Positions 46,352 to 57,349 of a stretch of DNA of 64,000 bases are shown here, piece after piece. The notes beneath the pieces were generated by a model that had not been told where the DNA came from, ran no database searches, and saw only the letters and a program-made list of their open reading frames with translations. Position 1 is the first letter of the stretch; every line of letters starts with the position of its first letter. This stretch comes from Branchiostoma floridae (taxonomy: Eukaryota; Chordata; Leptocardii; Amphioxiformes; Branchiostomatidae): contig NC_049985.1 of the NCBI RefSeq assembly GCF_000003815.2, positions 2,473,639 through 2,537,638 on the forward strand, written 5' to 3'. Made by a program: the position numbers and the translations under genes.

Positions 46352-46441
46352 CAACGTTTGAAGCTTAATGTGATGGGGGAGGAGGGGTGGGTGTTAAAAA
46401 TCCACAAGCAGATGTAACATAGAACTTTCTCCCGACCCTTA

Positions 46442-46675
46442 CCCTGGGAGCCAGACAGGACCGAGTAGCTAGCGAGTTTTGTTTGGGGAGCCAAGGTAGT
46501 CAGCCCGCCGACCTCACATTAGCGCTCCGGGGTAGTTTAAGCCCGAAGTAGTTATTGCAGGTGGACCTTATCGGGCTTAAGCTCCCCGGGGCGCTAATAG
46601 CAGATCGACGGGCCTGACTGTCTCGGGCCACCGAATAAACTGTCCTAGCTGCCCAATCACGGCTGGCTCCCAGGG
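46442..46675. mobile_element. Fold-back element, CCCTGGGAGCCAG termini
   Basis: CCCTGGGAGCCAG at the left and CTGGCTCCCAGGG at the right, with a second inverted pair inside (AGCGCTCCGGGG/CCCCGGGGCGCT). Confidence 0.7.
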
Positions 46676-47047
46676 AACCCGGCCCGGTGCACGCAGAATA
46701 GTCAAGTCATTGCACAACAATTGTTGCGGGTACAATGTAAGGCAAGACCTTGTAACAAGGCAGTATACATGTACATTGTATAAGACAACATACAGGACAT
46801 GTAGGTTCTATTAAAGCTACATTTGTATTGACGAACCGATCTAGAAATGCTCCCAACAACAAAAAGGTGCAAATCATCAGTCAAGCCGTCCAAGAGCTAA
46901 ATACATAGAGAGGTCTTCGACCCGAAATTAGTCTTGGGCGACTGCTTTAGTTTAGGGCTTCTTTTGCATAATACATTATTAGCCCTGTGTGAATATCAAC
47001 ATAGAGCTAAAACTATTAAGCAAAAGAAGCCCTACAGCTGCAGCACA

Positions 47048-47238
47048 TACCGTAAATGCAGAAATTTTCGCGGTGGTTTTATGTATTGCAAATTTAACGC
47101 GAACTTAAAACCACCGCGAACATTTTTAAGGCAGTAAGAGACTAGTCAGTCCATGGTGCTACCACAAACTTAAAACCACCAGTACTTTTCCCGCTATCGT
47201 GAAATTAAATCCCCGCAAACTTACATGCATTTACAGTA
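47048..47238. mobile_element. MITE with TACCGTAAATGCA termini
   Basis: TACCGTAAATGCA and TGCATTTACAGTA are inverted termini, with internal GCGGTGGTTTTA/TTAAAACCACCGCG arms. Confidence 0.7.
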
Positions 47239-47453
47239 TATAGAGATGTAGTAGATGCCTTTATGTTGGTCTAACCTAGCTGTAGAAGTCTCTGTTCATC
47301 TCTCCAGGTAGCAAAATCTTTATTATGTGTTGCAAAGTTGCATTATATTGGCTAATATACATAAAAGGACAAAAAAGGTAATTGCAACAATACTGTTCTA
47401 ACTGGTTGTGATTGATTTGTAAAATAATGTTCTTTCAGATAAGTGATCAGGGT

Positions 47454-48398
47454 ATGGCTGAATCCAACTTTGGAGATCATGAAGATGTTGAACAAGAACA
47501 GACCGAAGAGAAACCCTACATGTGTGAGGAGTGTGGATACAGCACTGCAAAGAGGACTGACTTTTTCAGACATATGAGAACTCACACAGGAGAAAAACCC
47601 TTCAAGTGTGACCAGTGTGACTACTCTGCTAACCGGAAATCTCATCTGGACCGACATCGAGTAAAACACACAGGTGAGAAACCCTACATGTGTGAGAAGT
47701 GCAGCTATTGGACAGCTGATAAATCTGCCTTATCCCGGCATATGAGAACTCATACAGGGGAGAGACCATTCAAGTGTGACCTGTGTGACTATTCTGCAGC
47801 GCTGAAAAACACTTTGGACTGCCATCGAGTGAATCACACTGGTAAGCAACCCTTTATATGTGGGGAGTGTGGGTACGGAACTGCTAAGAAGACTGACTTA
47901 TCCATACATATGAGGACTCATACAGGGGAGAAACCCTACAAGTGTGACCAGTGTGACTATGCTGCTACCCGGAAATTCCATTTGGAAAGTCATCGAAGAA
48001 AACACACCGGTGAGAAACCCTACATGTGTGGGAAGTGTGGGTACAGAACGGGTGATAAGTCTGACTTATCCAGACATATAAGAACTCATACAGGAGAAAA
48101 ACCCTACAAATGTGACATGTGTGACTATTCTGCAGCCCAGAAATCCAATTTGGATATTCATCGAGTAAGACACACTGGTGAGAAACCCTACATGTGTGGG
48201 GAGTGTGGGTACAGGACTGCTCATAAATATGTCCTATTCAAGCATATGAGAACTCATACAGGAGAAAAACCCTACAAGTGTGACCAGTGTGACTTTGCTG
48301 TTACCCGGAAATCCATTTTGGAGAAGCATCGACTAAAACACAATCATCAGGTGGCAAACCCTTCATGTGTGGGGAGCGTGCGTACAGAACAGCCTTGA
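47454..48398 (+). CDS. C2H2 zinc-finger protein 1 (10 fingers, truncated 3' end)
   Basis: The coding exon encodes 314 residues from ATG 47454, the MAE/DS start shared by all three paralogs. It follows an acceptor TTTCAG at 47438. Ten C2H2 fingers with TGEKP-type linkers alternate between type A ([17 protein letters not shown]) and type B (YKCDQCDYSAA..L..HRxKH). The family role is nuclear, sequence-specific DNA binding. No KRAB, SCAN or BTB domain is visible in this exon. The last 18 residues are out of frame: a shift at about 48345-48352 turns an eleventh finger (GGKPFMCGERAYRTAL in the neighbouring frame) into junk and a stop at 48396. More finger debris follows. An upstream, probably untranslated, exon would lie near 46.15 kb. 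Confidence 0.85.
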   Translation: MAESNFGDHEDVEQEQTEEKPYMCEECGYSTAKRTDFFRHMRTHTGEKPFKCDQCDYSANRKSHLDRHRVKHTGEKPYMCEKCSYWTADKSALSRHMRTHTGERPFKCDLCDYSAALKNTLDCHRVNHTGKQPFICGECGYGTAKKTDLSIHMRTHTGEKPYKCDQCDYAATRKFHLESHRRKHTGEKPYMCGKCGYRTGDKSDLSRHIRTHTGEKPYKCDMCDYSAAQKSNLDIHRVRHTGEKPYMCGECGYRTAHKYVLFKHMRTHTGEKPYKCDQCDFAVTRKSILEKHRLKHNHQVANPSCVGSVRTEQP

Positions 48399-48401
48399 GG
48401 T

Positions 48402-48755
48402 CAGGGCTATAGCCAGCGTCCGTTTTCCCGTCAATTGACGGAAATTTGCTGCGTGTGACGGAAAAATTTTAAAACCAATCCGTCAATTTTGACGGACAAA
48501 AATCTGATAAAAGCTCCTTGGTGGAAGGCTACTGGCTGCTTGGGGACCCTGTCCACGGCCGTAAAAGCCACACACTGTTTGTTTTGCTATTGTTATGATT
48601 GTTGACAATGTGTGTCGGTGCCCTTTCGCATACGATAATCTCATTAAAACTCGTTTTTCAAGGTCTCAGTTCAGTCTCTCTAACTCCTGGAATAGTGTTT
48701 TCGCGACAATGGGAATTGGCTGACAGAAAAAAATGTCGAGCTGGCTAGAGCCCTG
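48402..48755. mobile_element. hAT-type MITE with 8-bp target duplication
   Basis: CAGGGCTATAGCCAGC at the left and GCTGGCTAGAGCCCTG at the right are inverted. CTTGAGGT flanks it on both sides (48394-48401 and 48756-48763). It sits inside the decayed finger region. Confidence 0.85.
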
Positions 48756-48797
48756 CTTGAGGTCTTATCTTAATTAACATATTGGAACTCATATGGG

Positions 48798-48976
48798 AGG
48801 GTCTGCATGCTCTTTTACATAAGGCGTAGGCAGCCTATTTTTATTTCCCTTAATTCGTAGGAAAACCATTTTATCTACGTAATTTGTAGCGAGGCGACCA
48901 AATTTAGCGTAATTGCCTTCCTTGATTTAGCGTAATACGTAGGGGGTTCGTTGTCAGGACCCCACATGTAGACCCT
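48798..48976. mobile_element. hAT-like MITE with AGGGTCTGCATG terminus
   Basis: AGGGTC/GACCCT termini lie between two copies of CATATGGG (48790-48797 and 48977-48984). It is the same family as 49942-50140. Confidence 0.8.
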
Positions 48977-49049
48977 CATATGGGAATGGGAGGAAAACAC
49001 TACAAGTGTAACCAATGTGAACATTTTGTGTGAAAAAAGCCTTTGATTA

Positions 49050-49800
49050 CAATATAGCAAAATCTTTTTGTCATATTGAATTTGACTATTGTTAGTAGAA
49101 CAACAATCACAAACAAGATCTTGGTGGAAAAAAGATATTGTTATGAAGAAATCGAAAGTTATCTAAAGACATATTATAAGTGTGTTGTGTAAAATATTTT
49201 TAGAATGTGTAAAAGAAAAGAGGATCAAATAGATGAAACTATGAAAAATACTGTATGATTAAAACATAATATAAGCTGCAACAGATGGTAATGCCAACTA
49301 GAATGCAGTTTTGTATACTGAACTGGTGTTAAAAAGATATTGTTATGAAGAAGTAGGAAATTACGTAAAGATATATTATAAGTGTGTGGTGTAAAATATT
49401 TTTAGAATGTGTAAAAGAAAAGAGGATCAAACAGATGAAAAAGTACCGTGTGATAAAAACATTATATAAGCTGCAACAAATGGCAACACGTTGACTAGAA
49501 TGCAGTTTTGTATTCTGAACTGGTGTTAAAAAGATATTGTTATGAAGAAGTAGGAAAGTATCAAAACTTTCTAAAGATATATTATAAGTGTGTGGTGTAT
49601 ACATTTTTGTATTTTAAAAATGTGTAAAAGAAAACTGACGATCAAATAGATGAAAAATACTGTATGATAAAAATATTATGATATAAGGTGCAACAAATGG
49701 CAACATGTTGACTAGAATGCACTTTTGTATTAATGAACTGTAGCATTGCAACATAATTAAAGAAAAGACAAACTGGACTTGGGATGTCTTTGATTTGTTT
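49050..49800 (+). repeat. Tandem repeats in 3' flank of zinc-finger gene 1
   Basis: About four units of 150-180 bp share AAGATATTGTTATGAAGAA, GTGTAAAAGAAAAGAGGATC and GACTAGAATGCAGTTTTGTA. An ATTAAA at 49757 may be the poly(A) signal. Confidence 0.7.
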
Positions 49801-49849
49801 TCTTTAGATTTCTCGAGTTGGTTACCACAGGCACAGAGTACTACAGTCA

Positions 49850-50360
49850 AACCTTTACAAGTGACCATCACTACATAAAGACCACCTGGTCAATGATAAT
49901 CACAGTCAAACCTGGAACAAATGACCACTTCTACATATAAGAGGGTCTGCATGCTCTTTTACGTAAGACGCAGGCAGCCTATTTTATTTCCTGTAATTCG
50001 TAGGGAAAACCATCTTATCTACGTAAATCGTAGCGAGGTGACGAGATTTAGCGTAATTGCCTTCCTTGATTTAGCGTAATACGTAGGGGGTTCTCCTGAA
50101 TTCAGCGTAAATCGTTGTCAGGACCCCCCATACTGACCCTCATATAAGGACCACCTGGCCATTGACTACATATGTTTAGTCCTCAACCTCAGTCCTGTAT
50201 ACTAGTGACCACCTCTACATCAGGATCGCCTGGCCATTTACATGTAGTACAGCCAAACCCTTTACTAGTGACCATGTACCACCTGGCCATTGATGTAGGT
50301 AAACCTGTACTAGTGACCACCTCTACATAATGACCACCTGGCCATTGTCAACCAACCTGT
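49850..50360. repeat. Array of CAGTCAAACCTGTACTAGTG repeats
   Basis: Multiple diverged copies of a unit containing AGTCAAACCTG, GTGACCACCTCTACATAAG and GACCACCTGGCCATTG run through this stretch. It is interrupted by the MITE at 49942. Confidence 0.65.
49942..50140. mobile_element. Second copy of the AGGGTCTGCATG MITE
   Basis: CATATAAG duplicates flank it (49934-49941, 50141-50148). The interior shares CTCTTTTACRTAAG and GATTTAGCGTAATACG with the copy at 48798. Confidence 0.82.
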
Positions 50361-50629
50361 TCCTATTTTGCATCAAGGATCCTACCTAGTGCCCATCTTT
50401 GCACATTTATCGGTCCCCTTGGTGGTCTTTTGGGGCAGTTTTGACTGTATTTTACCCCCATTTCAGACATATTTCCTCATGATCAGTCCAATGTTTGATG
50501 GGCCCCCTTGGAAATCAACACTGCACTGTTGTAGGGGCTACCCATCTGTCTCAAGATGAAATAAATAAATAAATAAATAAATTTCTTTTAGTCACTTGTT
50601 TACAGTGTAGCTGAAATCATAAGTTCTGG

Positions 50630-50960
50630 TCAAATTTCTAAACAACAAATTCTAAGGGGGAAACTTCATCTATATGCGAAACATAATCTTTTATTTCTAA
50701 AGACAGATTTGTTTCTCAAAGTCACGACGACCAGACATATCTGAATTGGGCATGACGAACGTACGTTTGTTTTTGTCAGTGGGTAATCAGGTATATTATG
50801 TGACCTCTTTTGACCCCAACTGACCTGTGGTGAGAAACAAGAAAGAAACCCGACGCGGTCACGTCTTTCCAGCGGTTTGATCTACTCGTCATGCTTGGAT
50901 GAGTGCTCCAGACTGGAGGAAGTAAGGTAGAAAATGTTACTGACATACCATGACTTGATT
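50630..50960 (+). promoter_or_regulatory. Zinc-finger gene promoter-like block P2 with DR4-DR4 half-sites and putative exon 1
   Basis: Half-sites begin at 50801, 50811 and 50821 (TGACCT, TGACCC, TGACCT). GACGAACGTACGTTTG and GGGTAATCAGG precede them and GCGGTCACGTC follows. A putative first-exon donor A|GTAAGG lies at 50922. A second partial copy of the donor region is at 52345-52395. Confidence 0.55.
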
Positions 50961-51005
50961 GTGACCAAAAAAATGCAATCTTTTGAACCCATGGCTGTCT
51001 ACTCT

Positions 51006-52187
51006 TAGTCTCCAAGCAGACCCAACATGCAACAGTGCCTTAGAGATCAGGGGTGCCTAAGCATTTGCACGAACCCTATGAAATTCGTACGAATATTATG
51101 TGATACACACGAATCACTATGCGAAAACGCACGAATATTATGAAATTCGCACGAATCACTATGCGAAATCGTACGAATTTTATGAAATTCGCACGAATCA
51201 CTATGTGACACACACGAGCCTTATGTGATTTGCACGATCCTTATGCAAAAACGGCGGCCGGGAGGAGGCATGATTTTGAGCGTTTCTACCCGAGATATTT
51301 ATATTTCAAGGCATGGAATGGACATTTACCGTCGCAAAGATGTATTTGATAGCCTGTGAGCTACTGTGCTGCTTCTGTTCGTCCCGTGACGACGGATAAT
51401 CCGTAGCTGCCGAGCGAAGTCTGCACCGTGAAAAGCCTGCTGCCCTCGGAACCTCCTCGCCACACGGGTGGGCGTCCTGCTGTAGAGTCGCACACCTTTA
51501 CCGCGCGCAACTCATATGGATCTCGCGATGCTGGGGACATCACTCACTCTGGAAAGCATGGACTTTTCTCGCTACTTGTGAGATGACACCACTTTCAAAA
51601 GCGGCGTTGGAGGCTGTGTCAGGCAAAAACCACCATTTAGAGCAAAATAAATGGAAAAGGAGAGGTGGCTTCTATCCGTCTTAGAAGACAATGGAAGGCA
51701 GACCGGGTGGGTTAGGCAGACCTCGCCTGCCTGGCCTGCACGTGACTTTTTTTACTTGAAGTAAGGGTGTGCNNNNNNNNNNNNNNNNNNNNNNNNNNNN
51801 NNNNNNNNNNNNNNNNNNNNNNNNNNNNNNNNNNNNNNNNNNNNNNNNNNNNNNNNNNNNNNNNNNNNNNNNTGTCACATAGTGATTCGTGCGAATTTCA
51901 TAAAATTCGTACGATTTCGCATAGTGATTCGTGCGAATTTCATAATATTCGTGCGTTTTCGCATAGTGATTCGTGTGTATCACATAATATTCGTACGAAT
52001 TTCATAGGGATCGTGCAAATGCTTAGGCACCCCTGGAGATAGTATCAAAGCTGGCAAAGGAGTATAGCCGGCTGAAGGGAGATAGCCGGCTAAAGGAGTC
52101 AAACGGGCACCGGAGGTGCCGTTATACAAGTCCCTTGCCAGCTTTGATACTATTTCTAAGGCGCCGTAGGGTCTGCTTGGAGACTAG
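51006..52187. mobile_element. Long inverted-repeat element, TCTCCAAGCAGA family (contains N gap)
   Basis: The termini TAGTCTCCAAGCAGACCC and GGGTCTGCTTGGAGACTAG lie between TCTACTCT duplicates (50998-51005, 52188-52195). The paralogous site at about 57715 (GCTACTCGGACTACAGCG) is uninterrupted. Inside is a second inverted pair (GGGGTGCCTAAGCATTTGCA at about 51050 and its reverse complement at about 52010) with 20-bp-scale ACGAATATTATG/ACGAATCACTATG sub-repeats. N gap 51773-51872. Confidence 0.8.
51773..51872. other. Assembly gap (100 N)
   Basis: Exactly 100 Ns inside the long inverted-repeat element, probably where the palindrome stopped assembly. Confidence 0.99.
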
Positions 52188-52599
52188 TCTACTCTAACTT
52201 CAGCGGGTTGGAAGCCTGACCTAATGGGGGAGGGGGGGGGATGTTCAGAATCAACAAGTAGATTTATTAAATGTTACAAAACCTTCTGCAGGTACATTGA
52301 AAGTACACCCAGACACCCAAAGTTATAGAAATCTGGTGTAGTGTTTTGGTGATTGCTCCAGACTGGGGGAAGTAAGGTAGAAAATGTTAATGTTTAATGT
52401 TAAATAAACAAACAAACAAACAAATGAGTTACCATGGCTTAGAAAAATTATTTTGACACCAAAATGCTGTCTTTTGACCTCATTATGACTATAATGTATT
52501 GGAAGCCTGACCTTATATGATCATGGGTGAATATGTTCAAAATCAACAAGTAGATTTAAATGTTACAAAACCTTCTCAAGATACTAAGAACATTCAGGG

Positions 52600-52790
52600 T
52601 CTCCCTTGGTATTGGAGTAGAAAGAGAGAGTAGAGAGAGTATATTAGTGCACAGTACAGTAGTGTATATATACTAGTAGAAAAAACTACAGTACAGAATA
52701 GTAGTGTATAGTATTGCACTTGTAGAGTAAAGTAGTTCAGAGTATAGGACAGTATAGTAGTGTTGAGAAGCATACTGCATAGATTAACCA
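52600..52790. repeat. AGTAGT-rich low-complexity tract
   Basis: This is a GTA/AGT-rich tract. A related one lies at 58010-58195, in the equivalent position upstream of zinc-finger gene 3, so it belongs to the duplicated unit. Confidence 0.6.
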
Positions 52791-53451
52791 CAGCACGAAA
52801 ACTGATATTTAATCAGCGCTTAAACCTAACGTAAAGGGCACTTAAATGCACAAAGTCAGAATACTGGACACTGAACAGGTTTACTTTGTAAGAACTTTGA
52901 ACTTTGAACTTTATTTATTTGCTTTAAGACAACAAATGTCCATAGCAATATCATAAACATAAAATATAACAATCACAATGAAAGAGGCATAAAGGAGGCT
53001 ATATACATCAGGGCACTCCAGCCATCACTGAACATGGTCGGGATACCCCGAAGGGGTTTTAACCAGTACCTATAAAGATAGATAGAACAGAGACAACTTG
53101 GGTGTTATAAACTTCCTGGTACGTTTGACCAATTGCTGACATCACATGTCCGCAAGATCACATGTTAATAATGTTGGTAACTCTTGTGAGTTTATGTTCT
53201 GAAGTGATTGGTCATCAGTATTGATCCTGAAGAAGGCGACAGTGGTCGTTGAAAATTTGATCCATGTATACTTTTGTGTTGGAAGAAAGTTTAGCATTGT
53301 ATCATGATTAATTTGTTGAATGATAATCTTTCAGATAAGTGATCAAAGACTAGTCTGTGTAACACAAACTCCGCTGTCCAGGGCTGTAACTGGCCCCGGC
53401 GGATGTTGGGCGGGCTGCTATAAGCGAGATTTAATCAGGCTAATCAAAGAC

Positions 53452-54321
53452 ATGGCTGATTCTGATGTTGAGGGTCACGAACAAGAGCAGACCAGTGAGA
53501 AACCCTACATGTGTGGGGAGTGTGGGTACAGGACTGATCGTAAGTCTGTCTTACTCAGACATATGAGAACTCACACTGGAGAAAAGCCCTTCAAGTGTTA
53601 CCAGTGTGACTATGCTGCAGCACGAAAATCCCATCTGGACAACCATCTAGCAATACACGCTGGTGAGAAACCCTACATGTGTGGGGAGTGCGGGCACAGG
53701 ACAGCTAGAAAGTCTGACTTATCCAGACATATGACAACTCATACAGGAATGAAACCCTTCAAGTGTGACCAGTGTGACTATTCTACAGCACGAAAAGATC
53801 ATTTTGACAGACATCTAGCAATACACACTGATGACAAGCCCTACATGTGTGAGGAATGTGGCTATAGGGTGGCTCACAAGTTTGACTTATTCAGACATAT
53901 GAGAACTCATACTGGAGAGAAACCCTTCAAGTGTGACCTGTGTGATTATTCTGCCGCCCGGAAAGCCACCTTAGACAACCATCGAGTAAAGCACACTGGT
54001 GACAAACCCTACATGTGTGGGGAGTGTGGGTACAGAACTGCTAAGAAGTCTCACTTGTTCCAACATAGGAGAACTCATACAGGAGAGAAACCCTACAAGT
54101 GTGAACTGTGTGACTATTCTGCAGCACAGAAATCCACTTTAGACAGCCATCGACGAAAACACTCAGGGAAGAAACCCTACATGTGTGGGGAGTGTGGGTA
54201 TAGAACTGTTAAGAAGTCTCATTTATCCCAACATATAAGAACTCATACAGGAGAGAAACCTTACAAATGTGAACTGTGTGACTATTCTGCAGCACAGAAA
54301 TCCAATTTGGAGCAACATTGA
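53452..54321 (+). CDS. C2H2 zinc-finger protein 2 (9 full fingers, nonsense-truncated)
   Basis: The coding exon encodes 289 residues from ATG 53452, with the same MADS start as its paralogs. The acceptor TTTCAG is at 53334. The exon's untranslated start is about 100 bases longer than in paralog 1. Nine complete C2H2 fingers alternate type A and B. The tenth stops after its first zinc-binding His (KSNLEQH, stop), where the paralogs read CGA. A C-to-T change made TGA at 54319-54321. The frame remains open beyond it through another finger ([19 protein letters not shown]). Role as for paralog 1: probable DNA-binding nuclear protein. Confidence 0.85.
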   Translation: MADSDVEGHEQEQTSEKPYMCGECGYRTDRKSVLLRHMRTHTGEKPFKCYQCDYAAARKSHLDNHLAIHAGEKPYMCGECGHRTARKSDLSRHMTTHTGMKPFKCDQCDYSTARKDHFDRHLAIHTDDKPYMCEECGYRVAHKFDLFRHMRTHTGEKPFKCDLCDYSAARKATLDNHRVKHTGDKPYMCGECGYRTAKKSHLFQHRRTHTGEKPYKCELCDYSAAQKSTLDSHRRKHSGKKPYMCGECGYRTVKKSHLSQHIRTHTGEKPYKCELCDYSAAQKSNLEQH

Positions 54322-54728
54322 GTAAAACACACCGGTGAGAAACCCTACATGTGTGGGGAGTGTGGGTATCGGACAGCCGATAGGTCTCACTTATCCCGAC
54401 ATATGAGAACTTGTGCTTTGGACTGTGCCTCACTGGTGTAACCGGATGAATTATGATGATGATGATGAGAACTCATACTTGAGAGAAACCCTTCAAATGT
54501 GGGCAGTGTGACTATTCTGATGCAAACAACCCTACATGTGTGGGGAGTGTGGGTGCACAACTGCTTAGAAGACTTATCCCATTTTTCTTTTGGAAAAAAC
54601 AACAGTTTATTTACTGCCATCGAGAAAAGCAGGTGACAAACCCTACATGTGTTGAGAGTGTGGGTACAGGACAGCTGTAATGTCTGACTTGTCCCAATAC
54701 ATGAGATGAAAATGCTACAAGTGACCAA
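54322..54728 (+). pseudogene. Decayed fingers of zinc-finger gene 2 with small insertion
   Basis: One further intact finger follows the nonsense codon. Then ATGAGAACT (54403-54411) is duplicated at 54465-54473 around a 53-bp insert ending in (GATGAT)n, which looks like the 3' tip of a retroelement. Degenerate pieces (KPFKCGQCDYSDA, PYMC) continue to about 54728 with stops and shifts. Confidence 0.7.
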
Positions 54729-55255
54729 TGTGAATATTTTGAGAGAGAAAGGCTTTGATTACAATATAGCAAAACCCTTTTTTCTTATGGAAATTGATGA
54801 TCTTACAAGTATTACAAATAAGATACTTGATGATATTACAAGTATCACAGATAATATTTGTTCTAGGTGGAGAAAAAATTTTACTAGGCCATACCAATTT
54901 AATTCCTTGGTTCACGGATTCGCTCGCTCCTATTTTTTGGAAAATAAATAAAAATAAAAATTACCACTCAGCAAATTGTCACCATTAATCAAACCATTCA
55001 CCAACTTTATGGCGTAGCAAAGTGGCCTTTTTATTATCAGGTCCTTAAAATGTGGGTATTATTATTGCAGTTATATTTTTCATTTATGAAGAATGGGACA
55101 AACATAAAAACTGACACTACTTTTGTAATTTTCAACAAACAGGTGCTGTTACTGTACAGTAATAATGTTTTTGTACCTTTTTTCAAGCTAAAAACTTTTT
55201 ATTCTTTATGTTTTGGATTAGCCCTTATCTTTACCCCAACCATTTTACAATTTTT

Positions 55256-55291
55256 ATTGCGTTTCGTCGCCCTCTGGCGACGAAACGCAAT
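55256..55291. repeat. Perfect 16-bp-stem hairpin followed by palindrome
   Basis: The arms ATTGCGTTTCGTCGCC and GGCGACGAAACGCAAT flank a CTCT loop. The palindrome TGCATCCATGGATGCA follows at 55320-55335. The layout resembles 16071-16125. Confidence 0.85.
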
Positions 55292-55659
55292 GTGATGGGT
55301 TTTACCTTCAGTGCTTCGATGCATCCATGGATGCATGGTGCTTGGTTTGGTTCAACACTGTGTCGCACAGGATGAAAACCTCCCATGTTTGTTGTCAACC
55401 ATTGCCTTATATGGCAACAAGAAAAGCCAGGTAGCCTTGATTTTTACGATACACATGCGACTGCATGCAACTGTTCGGAAATACCATTGCATTGTGGTTT
55501 CGGACTTCAATATCCTGGAAAATGGCCATATAACATCTATTCCACAAGATTGCACAAGAAAAAAAAAGATTTTATCAAGAAAGCGCCGACCGAAAATCGA
55601 CATAGATAATACTATGAAGTGAGGTTAAAGCATTATGTACACTCACATGTTTACACGTA

Positions 55660-55736
55660 ACAACTTAGCTCAATCGGTAACGTCACAGGTCTTCAGATCC
55701 GAAAGTCCTTGGTTCGAAACCGAGAGTGTTTTTTTT
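55660..55736 (+). other. tRNA-like sequence with pol III boxes and poly-T
   Basis: The A box TAGCTCAATCGGTA (55666-55679) and B box GGTTCGAAACC (55710-55720) are followed by a T8 run. The T-arm pairs (CTTGG/CCGAG), but the D and acceptor stems do not, so it is probably a tRNA relic. Confidence 0.4.
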
Positions 55737-57349
55737 CTTTTTAAATATTGAAGATAACATATAAATATTCTATTCATTTATTGATATCATATTTTTATAT
55801 ATCATTTTCTTTTATTATTTAAGAAAAAAATGATTTTATCAAAAAAGCGACCGAAAATAGACATAAATAATACTATGTAGTGAGGTTAAAGCATAATGTA
55901 CACTCACATATAATACACGTAACAACTTCAATCGGTAATTATATATAAATATTCTATTTATTTATTGATATTATATTTTTATATATCATTTTTTTATTGT
56001 TTTAGTATTCATTTCATATATGCAAGGCCTTTGTCATATGAACAGGACTTCATAGATTCCAAACCCGGCATTCGAATTTTTCTGTTCATGGTAATGGAAA
56101 ATACCGTGCAGCGGCTCCTATACGCGGTAAGATTTTTCTCGCAAAACACTCGCCACTAAACTACTATTCATGATGTAAACAGAGGCTCCTGATGTTGCTT
56201 GCATGAAACTCCATCAAAAACAGCGATCCTTTCTTACAGTAGCAAATGCTCCATTGTTCAGTATCGACTTCATTCAGAAGTTTTCAGACAACACGGACGT
56301 GGAAAGTCACACCGCTCGACACAAAAGTATGGAAATTTTCATGAATATTAGCAAAATTATCCAGGAAAACAAGGAAGAAATGTTGTAAATGCGGAAACCA
56401 GTATAATAGAGATGAGGTAGCTGTTGATTGGTTTGGATATTTGTTTGACATTTGGTAGTCAATTTAGATAGAATCTTGTCACAGTGCTGATGGTGCTTTT
56501 TCAAGTGTACATAAGTACCTGAGTATATTGATAGATTTTATAATGAACTTATTGTACATTCTAAAAATAAAGTTGTAAGCCTAGACAAGCTATTAGACAG
56601 TACTCCTTTCCAAAATAAAAATTTTTCTTATAGACGCAACAGCCCTTGAGTGACTTTTTCTAACAGATTTTACTTCAAGAAAAAGACAGTTCACACTCAT
56701 AAACGTAGACGAAACGCCAGCTTTTTTTAAATGCACTTGTTTTTATTTTTTTTCGCCCTATCGCTCCATATTTTTTATGAAAAAATCCGTGAACCAAGAA
56801 ATTAAATTGGTGTGGCCCTATGAAGAAGTAAAAAAAACTATGTAAAGTTATAAGGCCACAGCAAGTAAATTTTATGGATGACATCAGCGCGCGCATTAAT
56901 TTTCGCCTGATTTCAGAAAACAAAACAAGATTTTTTTTCTTCTGCAGGGATGGTCAACATGACGATAAAGTACCAAAATAAGCAAATACATTGTGTTGTA
57001 GCCTAATAATTGTACTTGTAGAAGTGACACTCGCGAGGTACCCAGGACTGTAGTTGTAGAAATGAAACTTATTGGATAGTTGTAAAAGTGACACCAATAT
57101 GGAAGCTATGTGTGTGGTTACCAACTCTGGAATGAATGCCTTGTTGGCTCTGATACCATGTTTTGTCCCTTTAATTCTATGATCACAACTTTATGGTGCC
57201 TATTTTTCAAAATGTAGCCATCTTGTTTTTTTTCACCCATCTTGTTTTTTTTTTCGCCCTATCGCACTATTTTTGCAGTCTGCAGAGGATGCCATCCATA
57301 AAATTTACTTGCTGTGGCCGAAATCATAAGTGTGTAGTATCTATTAATA

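Larger units (their letters stand above)
48399..49035 (+). pseudogene. Decayed fingers of zinc-finger gene 1, broken by two insertions
   Basis: After removing the two inserted elements (48402-48755 and 48798-48976), the remaining sequence still spells finger debris such as GTHMG and GGKHYKCNQCEHF, with stops. The original gene was therefore longer. Confidence 0.65.
54887..56817. mobile_element. 1.9-kb TIR element inserted in zinc-finger gene 2 3' flank
   Basis: GGCCATACCAATTTAATTCC and its counterpart ending AATTGGTGTGGCC are inverted and extend to about 60 bp. CTA flanks both ends (54884-54886, 56818-56820). Joining the flanks restores sequence like the paralogous flank at 49128. The 3-bp duplication suggests a PIF/Harbinger-like element, but I see no intact transposase. 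Inside are a perfect hairpin (55256-55291), a tRNA-like unit (55666-55736) and a tandem duplication (55557-55690 versus 55822-55945). Confidence 0.7.
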
